DNA from: Tenodera sinensis
Taxonomy: Eukaryota > Arthropoda > Insecta > Mantodea > Mantidae
Direction: 5' to 3'
Assembly (NCBI GenBank): GCA_030765045.1
Contig: CM060972.1
Coordinates: 2,526,501 to 2,590,500, forward strand
DNA length: 64,000 nucleotides
The position numbers were made by a program, and so were the translations under genes. A model generated the notes under the pieces. It did not search any database. It saw only the letters and a list, made by a program, of their open reading frames with translations, and was not told the origin of the DNA. This document shows positions 12,885-25,150 of this stretch, in pieces. Position 1 is the first letter of the stretch, and every line of letters begins with the position of its first letter.

Positions 12885-13164
12885 AATCGCTATTTTAGTA
12901 ATTTAGTTTACTGTTAGTCCAGCACCCCTAGGTGAAGGACAGATGTCAGCCGATGTCAAATATTGATTAAATATACATATAGAGAAACGGTCATTCTAAT
13001 AAGAACTACCTATACATTGTGCAATGTTCTAGTGATTCACTTACTCATGTGTGCCACGCCCCTTTTAGCAGTTTATGTACCTACTTAAAGAAAGTACAAG
13101 TATTTTATTCCACCCAATTTCTATGTAGAGCATATATCGCTCACATGTTAAATATTTGACTTCG

Positions 13165-13330
13165 CATTTATAACCAAGTATGCAATGTACTTATTTCTTT
13201 GAAGTTTATCTCGATTAAAACGAAGTATATAGAAAAAACAAACGTTCGCAAGAACAGTTTGTACAGCCACTAATACACGATGGAGGGGTAGAGAAAGCCA
13301 TGTGAAATAGATACATATGTATGTCGCATT
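13165..13330 (+). repeat. Long-TIR repeat, right terminus fragment
   Basis: tttatctcgattaaaacgaa and gagaaagccatgtgaaatag match the right end of the family. Confidence 0.5.
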
Positions 13331-13754
13331 ACGGAGCGGTGATTCTAATAATAAGGATACAGATTGTGCAATTCTGTACTCTTCACATACAAAACACACC
13401 TGCCACGCCCCTTTTGGCACAACTCATCACATTCAATTTAACACGTGTTTAAAAGGACTCGATTTCCTTACACTTTATCTACGTGTGGAAGTTTAGAACA
13501 CTGTCCAGATTATCACTAATGAGTCCTCCTAAGTTTTAGGTTAGTTTACCTTGTTGTTTACTTGTTTTACTTTGTCTACGCTAGGTAGACCGACTATTGT
13601 ATTCTAGCCAAAAATTTAACACGAGATTTCATCACAAATACACGTTTTGAAGCCCTCTGAAGGAAAAAGGCTTCTAGAAACCAGTCCATTTGTGTGTGTC
13701 TGCCAGCGGTGAAACTAACAACGAAACATCGATTAAATACCAAACGAAGATTTT

Positions 13755-14040
13755 TCTAGAAAATCTCTCCATCCAGAACTACCTTATACGTAGAAATTTT
13801 TTCATTATTTTTTATTTTCTTAAAAAAACAACCAGATATTACTACACAAAAATGTAAATCTCGTTAAAACACACAATTTACGCCAAATATATTTTTTGCT
13901 GTCGAGTTAACCACTTCTGAGATATTGCTTACTTTTTGTTAGCATTATAAAATACTTATACTTTTTCCCTAATAGAAAGCCGTTATTCTTTCCTTTTCTG
14001 CTGACAATAGAATGTCAGAAACATCACATTGTAACCGACT
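13755..14040 (+). repeat. Long-TIR repeat, internal fragment
   Basis: ccagaactaccttatacgta, aaatctcgttaaaacacaca and aaccacttctgagatattgc match the family. Confidence 0.55.
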
Positions 14041-14269
14041 TAGAAAATATGTTCTTATCGCTTCAGCTTATTCGATTGTTTAGTATATTTGTATGATGTA
14101 TGTGTGTGTGTGTGTGAGAGTTGTACACATTCACTGCAAGCACCAACGCAGATGTGTAAACCTGTAAGTAAATGCAGAAGTAGGTAGTTGTGTTGTCAGC
14201 ACTGTGCACTACATCACTCGCTCGGCACCTGCAGGGCACTGGCGAGGCGAGGCAGGGTAGGGCAAGTGT

Positions 14270-14306
14270 CCGACGCGACACAGCTCTTGGCTGCTATATT
14301 TATCCG
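14270..14306 (-). promoter_or_regulatory. Candidate TATA/MEF2-like promoter on the minus strand
   Basis: Read on the minus strand, ggataaatatag (14305-14294) resembles a TATA box and also a MEF2 site (CTATATTTAT on the plus strand). It is followed about 25-30 bases on by a GC-rich stretch, cgcgtcggacac. The surrounding 14215-14360 block is much richer in GC and CpG than its flanks. It lies 5.3 kb upstream of the PDZ exon, which requires an upstream 5' exon on this strand. Assignment to that gene is inference; the 83-bp array starts only 65 bp upstream of the box. Confidence 0.3.
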
Positions 14307-14370
14307 CTGGGCAGCAGCTAACAGGGCTGACTCTTCCGTCACACTGCCCATCGCCTTGGTGGCTGGCTCG

Positions 14371-17300
14371 CTTTACCCCCTGGTCCAGGTCAGGGTGGCT
14401 ACATCTCTCGGGGGTTTCAACTAAGTGCAGACACGTCACACTCACCTTGCTGGCTTTACCCCCTGGTCCAGGTCAGGGTGGCTACATCTCTCGGGGGTTT
14501 CAACTAAGTGAAGACATGCCACACTCACCTTGCTGGCTTTACCCCCTGGTCCAGGTCAGGGTGGCCACTTCTCTCGGGGGTTTCAACCAAGTGCAGACAC
14601 GTCACACTCACCTTGCTGACTTTACCCCCTGGTCCAGGTCAGGGTGGCCACTTCTCTCGGGGGTTTCACCTAAGTGCAGACACGTCACACTCACCTTGCT
14701 GGCTTTACCCCCTGGTCCAGGTCAGGGTGGCTACATCTCTCGGGGGTTTCAACTAAGTGAAGACATGCCACACTCACCTTGCTGGCTTTACCCCCTGGTC
14801 CAGGTCAGGGTGGCCACTTCTCTCGGGGGTTTCAACTAAGTGAAGACACGTCACACTCACCTTGCTGACTTTACCCCCTGGTCCAGGTCAGGGTGGCCAC
14901 TTCTCTCGGGGGTTTCAACTAAGTGCAGACACGTCACACTCACCTTGCTGCCTTTACCCCCTGGTCCAGGTCAGGGTGGCTACATCTCTCGGGGGTTTCA
15001 ACTAAGTGAAGACATGCCACACTCACCTTGCTGCCTTTACCCCCTGGTCCAGGTCAGGGTGGCTACTTCTCTCGGGGGTTTCAACTAAGTGAAGACATGC
15101 CACACTCACCTTGCTGCCTTTACCCCCTGGTCCAGGTCAGGGTGGCCACTTCTCTCGGGGGTTTCAACTAAGTGAAGACACGCCTACTCTCCTTGCTGGC
15201 TGTACCCCCTGGTCCAGGTCAGGGTGGCTACTTCTCTCGGGGGTTTCAACTATGTGAAGACATGCCACACTCACCTTGCTGCCTTTACCCCCTGGTCCAG
15301 GTCAGGGTGACTACTTCTCTCGGGGGTTTCAACTAAGTGAAGACACGCCTACTCTCCTTGCTGGCTGTACCCCCTGGTCCAGGTCAGGGTGGCTACATCT
15401 CTCGGGGGTTTCAACTAAGTGAAGACATGCCACACTCACCTTGCTGCCTTTACCCCCTGGTCCAGGTCAGGGTGGCCACTTCTCTCGGGGGTTTCAACTA
15501 AGTGAAGACACGCCTACTCTCCTTGCTGGCTTTACCCCCTGGTCCAGGTCAGAGTGACCACTTCTCTCGGGGGTTTCAACTAAGTGAAGACACGCCTACT
15601 CTCCTTGCTGGCTGTACCCCCTGGTCCAGGTCAGGGTGGCTACATCTCTCGGGGGTTTCAACTAAGTGAAGACATGCCACACTCACCTTGCTGCCTTTAC
15701 CCCCTGGTCCAGGTCAGGGTGGCCACTTCTCTCGGGGGTTTCAACTAAGTGAAGACACGCCTACTCTCCTTGCTGGCTTTACCCCCTGGTCCAGGTCAGG
15801 GTGACCACTTCTCTCGGGGGTTTCAACTAAGTGAAGACATGTCACTGTCACCTTGCTGCCTGGCTGGCTTTACCCCCTGGTCCAGGTCAGGGTGACCACT
15901 TCTCTCGGGGGTTTCAACTAAGTGAAGACATGTCACACTCACCTTGCTGACTTTACCCCCTGGTCCAGGTCAGGGTGGCTACTTCTCTCGGGGGTTTCAA
16001 CTAAGTTAAGACACGTCACACTCACCTTGCTGACTTTACCCCCTGGTCCAGATCAGGGTGGCTACTTCTCTCGGGGGTTTCAACTAAGTGCAGACACACC
16101 ACACTCTCCTTGCTGGCTTTACCCCCTGGTCCAGGTCAAGGTGGCTACTTCTCTCGGGGGTTTCAACTAAGTGCAGACACGTCACACTCTCCTTGCTGAC
16201 TTTACCCCCTGGTCCAGGTCAAGGTGGCTACTTCTCTCGGGGGTTTCAACTAAGTGAAGACACGTCACACTCTCCTTGCTGACTTTACCCCCTGGTCCAG
16301 GTCAGGGTGGCTACTTCTCTCGGGGGTTTCAACTAAGTTAAGACACGTCACACTCACCTTGCTGACTTTACCCCCTGGTCCAGCTCAGGGTGGCTACTTC
16401 TCTCGGGGGTTTCAACTAAGTTAAGACACGTCACACTCTCCTTGCTGACTTTACCCCCTGGTCCAGGTCAAGGTGGCTACTTCTCTCGGGGGTTTCAACT
16501 AAGTGAAGACATGTCACACTCACCTTGCTGACTTTACCCCCTGGTCCAGGTCAGGGTGACCACTTCTCTCGGGGGTTTCAACTAAGTGAAGACACGTCAC
16601 ACTCACCTTGCTGACTTTACCCCCTGGTCCAGGTCAGGGTGGCTACTTCTCTCGGGGGTTTCAACTAAGTGAAGACACGTCACACTCACCTTGCTGACTT
16701 TACCCCCTGGTCCAGGTCAGGGTGGCTACTTCTCTCGGGGGTTTCAACTAAGTGAAGACACACACACTCTCCTTGCTCGCTTTACCCCCTGGTCCAGGTC
16801 AGGGTGACCACTTCTCTCGGGGGTTTCAACTAAGTGAAGACACACACACTCACCTTGCTGACTTTACCCCCTGGTCCAGGTCAGGGTGGCTACCTCTCGG
16901 GGGTTTCAACTAAGTGAAGACACGTCACACTCTCCTTGCTGACTTTACCCCCTGGTCCAGGTCAGGGTGACTACTTCTCTCGGGGGTTTCAACTAAGTGA
17001 AGACACGTCACACTCTCCTTGCTGACTTTACCCCCTGGTCCAGGTCAGGGTGGCTACTTCTCTCGGGGGTTTCAACTAAGTGAAGACACGTCACACTCAC
17101 CTTGCTGGCTTTACCCCATGGTCCAGGTCAGGGTGGCTACTTCTCTCGGGGGTTTCAACTAAGTGAAGACACACACACTCACCTTGCTGACTTTACCCCC
17201 TGGTCCAGGTCAGGGTGGCTACTTCTCTCGGGGGTTTCAACTAAGTGAAGACACACACACTCACCTTGCTGACTTTACCCCCTGGTCCAGGTCAGGGTGG

Positions 17301-18510
17301 CTACTTCTCTCGGGGGTTTCAACTAAGTGAAGACACACACACTCACCTTGCTGACTTTACCCCCTGGTCCAGGTCAAGGTGGCTACTTCTCTCGGGGGTT
17401 TCAACTAAGTGAAGACACACACACTCTCCTTGCTGACTTTACCCCCTGGTCCAGGTCAGGGTGGCTACTTCTCTCGGGGGTTTCAACTAAGTGAAGACAC
17501 ACACACTCTCCTTGCTGGCTTTACCCCCTCGTCCAGGTCAGGGTGGCTACTTCTCTCGGGGGTTTCAACTAAGTGAAGACACGTCACACTCTCCTTGCTG
17601 GCTTTACCCCCTGGTCCAGGTCAGGGTGACTACTTCTCTCGGGGGTTTCAACTAAGTGAAGACACGTCACACTCTCCTTGCTGACTTTACCCCCTGGTCC
17701 AGGTCAGGATGACCACTTCTCTCGGGGGTTTCAACTAAGTGAAGACACGTCACACTCTCCTTGCTGGCTTTACCTCCTGGTCCAGGTCAGGATGACCACT
17801 TCTCTCGGGGGTTTCAACTAAGTGAAGACACGTCACACTCTCCTTGCTGACTTTACCCCCTGGTCCAGGTCAGGATGACCACTTCTCTCGGGGGTTTCAA
17901 CTAAGTGAAGACACGTCACACTCTCCTTGCTGGCTTTACCCCCTGGTCCAGGTCAAGGTGACTACTTCTCTCGGGGGTTTCAAATAAGTGAAGACACGTC
18001 ACACTCACCTTGCTGGCTTTACCCCCTGGTCCAGGTCAGGCTGGCTACTTCTCTCGGGGGTTTCAACTAAGTGAAGACACGTCACACTCACCTTGCTGGC
18101 TTTACCCCCTGGTCCAGGTCAGGGTGGCTACTTCTCTCGGGGGTTTCAACTAAGTGAAGAGACGTCACACTCTCCTTGCTGCCTTTACCCCCTCGTCCAG
18201 GTCAGGGTGGCTACTTCTCTCGGGGGTTTCAACTAAGTGAAGACACGTCACACTCACCTTGCTGACTTTACCCCCTGGTCCAGGTCAGGGTGGCTACTTC
18301 TCTCGGGGGTTTCAACTAAGTGAAGACACGTCACACTCTCCTTGCTGGCTTTACCCCCTCGTCTAGGTCAGGGTGGCTACTTCTCTCGGGGGTTTCAACT
18401 AACTGAAGACACGTCACACTCACCTTGCTCGCTTTACCCCCTGGTCCAGGTCAGGGTGACTGCTTCTCTCGGGGGTTTCAACTAAGTGCAGACATGCACA
18501 CTCTCCTCCT
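14371..18510. repeat. 83-bp minisatellite array, about 50 units
   Basis: Units begin tttaccccctggtccagg and continue through tctctcgggggtttcaac to the spacer that ends ccttgctgac. Successive starts at 14371, 14454, 14537, 14620 and 14703 give a period of 83; later units are mostly 81-83. Two segments vary: gctac versus gccac after the core, and the spacer (acgtcacactcacc, atgccacactcacc, acgcctactctcc or acacacactctcc). The variants sit in blocks, so the array grew by local block duplication. Since 83 is not a multiple of 3, its open frames are at most 130 codons and shift from unit to unit; they are not genes. Confidence 0.97.
15338..15845. repeat. Higher-order trimer block within the 83-bp array
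   Basis: The spacer order acgcctactctcc/ctggctgtacc, then atgccacactcacc/ctgcctttacc, then acgcctactctcc/ctggctttacc recurs at a distance of about 250 bases (15338 and 15590, 15502 and 15754). This three-unit higher-order repeat shows recent duplication of a multi-unit segment. Confidence 0.6.
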
Positions 18511-18577
18511 CTCGCCGCTATCAGACACACATCTTACGCTCCTGAACTGAGAACATTACCGTTCACGTATTACCTAG

Positions 18578-18715
18578 ATAGCACGGGTTCGATCCCAGGG
18601 ACCCGCATGTGTTACTCGTGATGGACGAAGTCGCGTCTGGGCTGGTTTTCCCCAGGATCTCCGGTTTCCCCACCACTCATTCCATCAACTGCTCCATCAT
18701 CACCTACATTTCATA
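18578..18715 (+). repeat. Fragment of a tRNA-derived SINE between the two arrays
   Basis: The stretch cgggttcgatcccaggga is a Pol III box B, followed by cccgcatgtg and a body matching the better preserved copy at 33423-33665 (gtggacgaagcggcgtc there, atggacgaagtcgcgtc here). The 5' half with box A is missing. It fills the gap between the 83-bp and 120-bp arrays. Confidence 0.7.
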
Positions 18716-18737
18716 TCCTCACTCTAATACAGACCAC

Positions 18738-21700
18738 TTCACTCTGTCTGGTACATAGGTTCCTGTGTTCCCTGACAGACGTCTGACTCTAGACACTGTC
18801 TTGTAAGTACTACATAAGGGGAGGGTAATCACTTCCTCACTCTCATACTTGCAGGTGTTCACTCTGTCTGGTACATAGGTTCCTGTGTTCCCTGACAGAC
18901 GTCTGACTCTAGACACTGTCTTGTAAGTCCTACATAAGGGAAGGGTAATCACTTCCTCACTCTCATACTTGCAGGTGTTCACTCTGTCTGGTGCATAGGT
19001 TCCTGTGTTCCCTGACAGACGTCTGACTCTAGACACTGGCTTGTAAGTCCTACATAAGGGGAGGGTAATCACTTCCTCACTCTCATACTTGCAGGTGTTC
19101 ACTCTGGTCCATAGGTTCCTGTGTTCCCTGACAGACGTCTGACTCTAGGCACTGTCTTGTAAGTCCTACATAAGGGGAGGGTAATCACTTCCTCACTCTC
19201 ATACTTGCAGGTGTTCACTCTGTCTGGTACATAGGTTCCTGTGTTCCCTGACAGACGTCTGACTCTAGACACTGGCTTGTAAGTCCTACATATGGGGAGG
19301 GTAATCACTTCCTCACTCTCATACTTGCAGGTGTTCACTCTGGTATATAGGTTCCTGTGTTCCCTGACAGACGTCTGACTCTAGACACTGGCTTGTAAGT
19401 CCTACATAAGGGGAGGGTAATCACTTCCTCACTCTCGTACTTGCAAGTGTTCACTCTGTCTGGTACATAGGTTCCTGTGTTTCCTGACAGACGTCTGACC
19501 CTATACACTGTCTTGTAAGTCCTACATAAGGGGAGGGTAATCACTTCCTCACTCTCATACTTGCAGGTGTTCACTCTGTCTGATACATAGGTTCCTGTGT
19601 TCCCTGACAGACGTCTGACTCTAGACACTGTCTTGTAAGTCCTAATAAGGGGAGGGTAATCACTTCCTCACTCTCATACTTGCTGGTGTTCACTCTGTCT
19701 GGTACATAGGTTCCTGTGTTCCCTGACAGACGTCTGAGTCTAGACACTGTCTTGTAAGTCCTATATAAGGGGAGGGTAATCACTTCCTCACTCTCATACT
19801 TGCAGGTGTTCACTCTGTCTGGTACATAGGTTCCTGTGTTCCCTGACAGACGTCTGACTCTAGACACTGTCTTGTAAGTCCTACATAAGGGGAGGGTAAT
19901 CACTTCCTCACTCTCATACTTGCAGGTGTTCACTCTGTCTGGTACATAGGTTCCTGTGTTCCCTGACAGACGTCTGACTCTAGACACTGTCTTGTAAGTC
20001 CTACATAAGGGGAGGGTAATCACTTCCTCACTCTCATACTTGCAGGTGTTCACTCTGTCTGGTACATAGGTTCCTGTGTTCCCTGACAGACGTCTGACTC
20101 TAGACACTGAGTTGTAAGTCCTACATAAGGGGAGGGTAATCACTTCCTCACTCTCATACTTGCAGGTGTTCACTCTGTCTGGTACATAGGTTCCTGTGTT
20201 CCCTGACAGACGTCTGACTCTAGACACTGTCTTTTAAGTCCTACATAAGGGGAGGGTAATCACTTCCTCACTCTCATACTTGCAGGTGTTCACTCTGTCT
20301 GGTACATAGGTTCCTGTGTTCCCTGACACACGTCGGACCCTAGACACTGTCTTGTAAGTCCTACATAAGGGCAGGGTAATCACTTCCTCACTCTCATACT
20401 TGCAGGTGTTCACTCTGTCTGGTACATAGGTTCCTGTGTTCCCTGACAGACGTCTGACTCTAGACACTGAGTTGTAAGTCCTACATAAGGGGAGGGTAAT
20501 CACTTCCTCACTCTCATACTTGCAGGTGTTCACTCTGTCTGGTACATAGGTTCCTGTGTTCCCTGACAGACGTCTGACTCTAGACACTGTCTTGTAAGTC
20601 CTACATAAGGGGAGGGTAATCACTTCCTCACTCTCATACTTGCAGGTGTTCACTCTGTCTGGTACATAGGTTCCTGTGTTCCCTGACAGACGTCTGACTC
20701 TAGACACTGACTTGTAAGTCCTACATAAGGGGAGGGTAATCACTTCCTCACTCTCATACTTGCAGGTGTTCACTCTGTCTGGTACATAGGTTCCTGTGTT
20801 CCCTGACAGACGTCTGACTCTAGACACTGTCTTGTAAGTCCTACATAAGGGGAGGGTAATCACTTCCTCACTCTCATACTTGCAGGTGTTCACTCTGTCT
20901 GGTACATAGGTTCCTGTGTTCCCTGACAGACGTCTGACTCTAGACACTGACTTGTAAGTCCTACATAAGGGGAGGGTAATCACTTCCTCACTCTCATACT
21001 TGCAGGTGTTCACTCTGTCTGGTACATAGGTTCCTGTGTTCCCTGACAGACGTCTGACTCTAGACACTGTCCTGTAAGTCCTACATAAGGGGAGGGTAAT
21101 CACTTCCTCACTCTCATACTTGCAGGTGTTCACTCTGTCTGGTGCATAGGTTCCTGTGTTCCCTGACAGACGTCTGACTCTAGACACTGTCTTGTAAGTC
21201 CTACATAAGGGGAGGGTAATCACTTCCTCACTCTCATACTTGCAGGTGTTCACTCTGTCTGGTACATAGGTTCCTGTGTTCCCTGACAGACGTCTGACTC
21301 TAGACACTGTCCTGTAAGTCCTACATAAGGGGAGGGTAATCACTTCCTCACTCTCATACTTGCAGGTGTTCACTCTGTCTGGTACATAGGTTCCTGTGTT
21401 CCCTGACAGATGTCTGACTCTAGACACTGTCTTGTAAGTCCTACATAAGGGGAGGGTAATCACTTCCTCACTCTCTAACTTGCAGGTGTTCACTCTGTCT
21501 GGTACATAGGTTCCTGTGTTCCCTGACAGACGTCTGACTCTAGACACTGACTTGTAAATGCTACATAAGGGGAGGGTAATCACTTCCTCACTCTCATACT
21601 TGCAGGTGTTCACTCTGTCTGGTACATAGGTTCCTGTGTTCCCTGACAGACGTCTGACTCTAGACACTGTCTTGTAAGTCCTACATAAGGGGAGGGTAAT

Positions 21701-22312
21701 CACTTCCTCACTCTCATACTTGCAGGTGTTCACTCTGTCTGGTGCATAGGTTCCTGTGTTCCCTGACAGACGTCTGACTCTACACTGACTTGTAAGTCCT
21801 ACATAAGGGGAGGGTAATCACTTCCTCACTCTCATACTTGCAGGTGTTCACTCTGTCTGGTACATAGGTTCCTGTGTTCCCTGACAGACGTCTGACTCTA
21901 GACACTGACTTGTAAATGCTACATAAGGGGAGGGTAATCACTTCCTCACTCTCATACTTGCAGGTGTTCACTCTGTCTGGTACATAGGTTCCTGTGTTCC
22001 CTGACAGACGTCTGACTCTAGACACTGTCTTGTAAGTCCTACATAAGGGTAGGGTAATCACTTCCTCACTCTCATAGTTGCAGGTGTTCACTCTGTCTGG
22101 TGCATAGGTTCCTGTGTTCCCTGACAGACGTCTGACTCTAGACACTGTCTTGTAAGTCCTACATAAGGGGAGGGTAATCACTTCCTCACTCTCATAGTTG
22201 CAGGTGTTCACTCTGTCTGGTGCATAGGTTCCTGTGTTCCCTGACAGACGTCTGACTCTAGACACTGTCTTGTAAGTCCTACATAAGGGGAGGATAATCA
22301 CTTCCTCACTGA
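18738..22312. repeat. 120-bp minisatellite array, about 30 units
   Basis: Units are 120 bases with few exceptions (a three-base loss near 19107, small deletions near 19645 and 21782). The plus strand reads cttgcag, then gtgttcactctgtctggt, and after 68 bases a gtaagt that opens a 52-base stretch ending in the next pyrimidine-rich cag. On the minus strand one frame is open in every unit, 40 codons per unit (core RVRRLSGNTGTYVPDR), giving runs up to 499 codons. The period alone explains this. Variants include amino-acid-changing ones (Tyr to Ala, Thr to Ser or Asn), with no sign of coding constraint and no recognised family. Confidence 0.97.
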
Positions 22313-22789
22313 TCTTTATATATTGGATGACGTGGATATCATCTTTGCAAGATGCTAAATTTAATTACCTAGTTTGTTATTTGACCGACCTTTTATTTTT
22401 GAGTTTAAGATGCGCAATTGTATTGACTTTTTATATGATGGATGCACAGTTTTTAACCACAACAGTAGTGCAGTATTCCAGCTTTATACTGTCGGTGTGC
22501 AGTCTGGAGTTAACACATAAGTGGGGCGGAAAATAGTTATCAGACATTACACAATAAGATGTTTCACCTCTAGTAGGTACCTAGGTACCTACTCATAATG
22601 TGGCTCAAATCGAAAGCAGAATACGGAATAGATAGCTCAAATTCCAGTTCCAGTTCCAGTCAGGTACATACCTACATATATCACCCAAATACGTACATTA
22701 CTCTGCCAATGAATATTCCTTGTTCCAAAGGTCAGCATTTTAAGGAAACGTGTTCGATGACACACACACACTGATACTACAAGGATTTT

Positions 22790-22950
22790 TTACTAAAAAT
22801 GTTTTCTTGCATTCAGGTGGGTGACCTCAGATATATGTATGTATTTCTAGTGAAATCTTCGTATCAAATTTTGAGGTGGAATAGAATTACTTCCTCTATT
22901 GTAAGTAGCCAAAGAAAATCATGTGAGTGGAATACATCTAATTTTATGAA
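22790..22950 (+). repeat. Long-TIR repeat fragment
   Basis: gtgaaatcttcgtatcaaat, ggtggaatagaattacttcc and aatcatgtgagtggaataca match 56070-56135 and the right terminus. Confidence 0.55.
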
Positions 22951-22959
22951 CTATTTAAC

Positions 22960-23722
22960 TCATGGCCCGATAATGGCTTCCTGATAATCTACGCCTTCCG
23001 GTCAGTGTTGCCAACACAAATTTAGTCGCCAGTTTCAAGGTTAAAATTTGAAATTACTGCAACGCTTCAACCTTTCAAGACAAACGTTATTAATTAAGGC
23101 TTCATGGGCGATCAGCCGCGTTAAATTTAAGAATGTCGAGCGCTCAGCCTTACGAAACTCCATCATCAGGAACTGTATAAATACATGAATGAATGAATCA
23201 ATCAATCAATAAATAAATAACTAAATAAAGAAAATAAATAGAAAAGTAAATAAATAAATAATAAATAAGTAAATAAATAAATAAATGTCATCTCAAAATC
23301 AAAGCCTTCGTCAGGAAATGAATAAGAAATAAAGGGCGATCTCAAAACCACGACGCTCTTCAGGAAACATTGTGTTCAAACGTGGAGCTTGCATAACCTT
23401 CTGGAACCGAATGACGGTAATAGGGAATTTTCACTTGAAGAAGCAGATGAAATAAGAAAAAGTGCTGAACCAGAAAACACCGAGAGAAGCAGACAAACAG
23501 TGTGGAAGCAATTTACATAGCCTTGTTTTATTGATATGCAATTGTTCAAACTAGGACTTCATTTTGTATAGTTCCGAAGAGATTTACAGCAAAGATATGA
23601 CATTTATAATAATTATTAAATTTCAGAATGCCTTTTTGTTGCAACCAAGGTTATTTAATATATTCCGCAAGTAGGTATGTTTTTAGAGTTTTATTATCTT
23701 CTGTTCTTGTACTATTCATCAA
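22960..23722 (+). repeat. Dispersed repeat pair, right copy
   Basis: A diverged copy of 11510-11942 with an extra (AATA)n-bearing stretch at 23160-23290. The two copies are direct repeats flanking both minisatellites. Confidence 0.6.
23185..23287. repeat. (AATA/AATC)n microsatellite
   Basis: Runs of aatgaatg, aatcaatc and aataaata with minor breaks. Confidence 0.9.
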
Positions 23723-24454
23723 AATAGCCAAAGCAAACAAAACCTAACTCGAGGTTATGTTATTCCTTGCAGTCGCTCGTCATTCGGACTAACACAACCT
23801 CTAGTTCCATTACCTACTTATCAGTGTTTTCTGCTCCTAGTTGCTGTTTCGATATGATTGTTCTTTCAACACTTTCTACAGTGTACAATAGAGAGAACAC
23901 GTGCTGCAGTGTAAACTAGAAGTCATTTATAAACACGTGACGTATGGTAATTCCAAATGACTGTCTAACAATAATTAAATTGGTACAGGAGCGGAAGGTC
24001 GAGCGAGCGAGGAAGAGCCCATTTCTCGAAGACAGGGCGAGGAAGTGCGTTACATGGAAATATCCGAAAGGAAGGATCTGAGAAGTAAAGAGCGCTTAGA
24101 GTCGAGAGTCCTTCCTTTATCACCAGAGAAGGTGCAAAGGCCTGCAGTTTGCTGAACTTGTCCCAGTAGGTACTTACATTTTCTTTGGGATGTGGGATCC
24201 TCCAGAAGGCAGGTCGTGGCATCGTGATCCCTGAGCGCACCAACTGCCAATGAGATCAGACGGACCGCCGCCTTGTGCCGGCCGGCCTGTGTTTACCTAC
24301 CAGACATATCCCTGGGGGTCAAATCCTAAGTTTAGCCGGACAATGCAACCTTACACATTTTTTTAAACACCTCGCCTAGCTCAAGACAGTGGCTTTGTTC
24401 ATCCACATCGAACTGCGCGAACTCTTCAGTAAACTTTCAGAATGCTGGCTGACT

Positions 24455-24560
24455 GCGGTCGAGTGGCCAGCGCTGTGTCTTCCCAAGCCAGACATCCCCC
24501 GTTCAATTCTCGCCTGGAGCACACATTTTTCTTCTACCGGAACCGTTCCCTATGCCTCAC
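24455..24560 (+). repeat. Probable tRNA-derived SINE head
   Basis: gcggtcgagtggccagcgct resembles box A and gttcaattctcgcc resembles box B at the normal distance. No second copy is seen in the window. Confidence 0.4.
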
Positions 24561-24689
24561 AAGCTCTCGAAGTGTCACTAATAGAAAAACTATTATGCTT
24601 TACATTCACATGATCTTCTCTGCTGTTTATCGTTTACTAGTATATATGAAATTATTCTTACGGAAGGTAGAATGAGACTAAAAAAATCC

Positions 24690-24770
24690 AATGCCATAGC
24701 CGGGATTTGAACCATGGATCTTCCTGTTTGTGCTCTTTCGCTCTAACCACTGAACTACCATGCCAACATA
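24690..24770 (-). repeat. tRNA-like SINE copy 2
   Basis: On the minus strand it shows a box A-like gtagttcagtggttagag and box B ggttcaaatccc. It is a diverged copy of the Thr-like family, with the recurring tail word attggattttt after it. Confidence 0.55.
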
Positions 24771-24949
24771 ACATTAAATTCTCTAACTGACTCGCATTTT
24801 CCCGGTAAACCACAAGGAGATCTCAAATTCACATAACACCCTAATGGTGACTTATAAAGTTTAAGTACTTTAAGTCCCGGGCTTCACAGTTTAACTTATG
24901 TGAACAAAATAACTCCAAAAGGAAAGGTTAAGCGTCTTCTAAAAATGCG

Positions 24950-25150
24950 ACGAAATCTTCCCACCCCAAACTGTCTGAACATTTTCAAACATGTTGAATT
25001 TCTCAAAAATGGCTCTAATGATCCCGGGTAAAACACCGTACGTGTAAGATATTTTTATGATAAATGAAACGTATACCTTCAATTATCTGGGAATAGTGTC
25101 TGAAGTCCTGTTCATTGTGAATGATTTTTGCACAACTTGTAAGCTGTAAG
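24950..25150 (+). repeat. Long-TIR repeat, internal fragment
   Basis: ccaccccaaactgtctgaac and gataaatgaaacgtatacct through cttgtaagctgtaag match the copy at 10025. Confidence 0.55.

Noticed and set aside
8962..14149. Inverted 16-base match gcgttggtgcttgcag between the PDZ upstream region and the promoter-like block
   Set aside because: About one such 16-base match is expected by chance in 64 kb.
14447..14839. 130-codon plus-strand frame in the 83-bp array
   Set aside because: The unit is not a multiple of 3 and the frame simply cycles through three unit frames; no protein is supported.
14371..22312. CRISPR-like array
   Set aside because: The units are contiguous tandem repeats without unique spacers, in a eukaryotic sequence.
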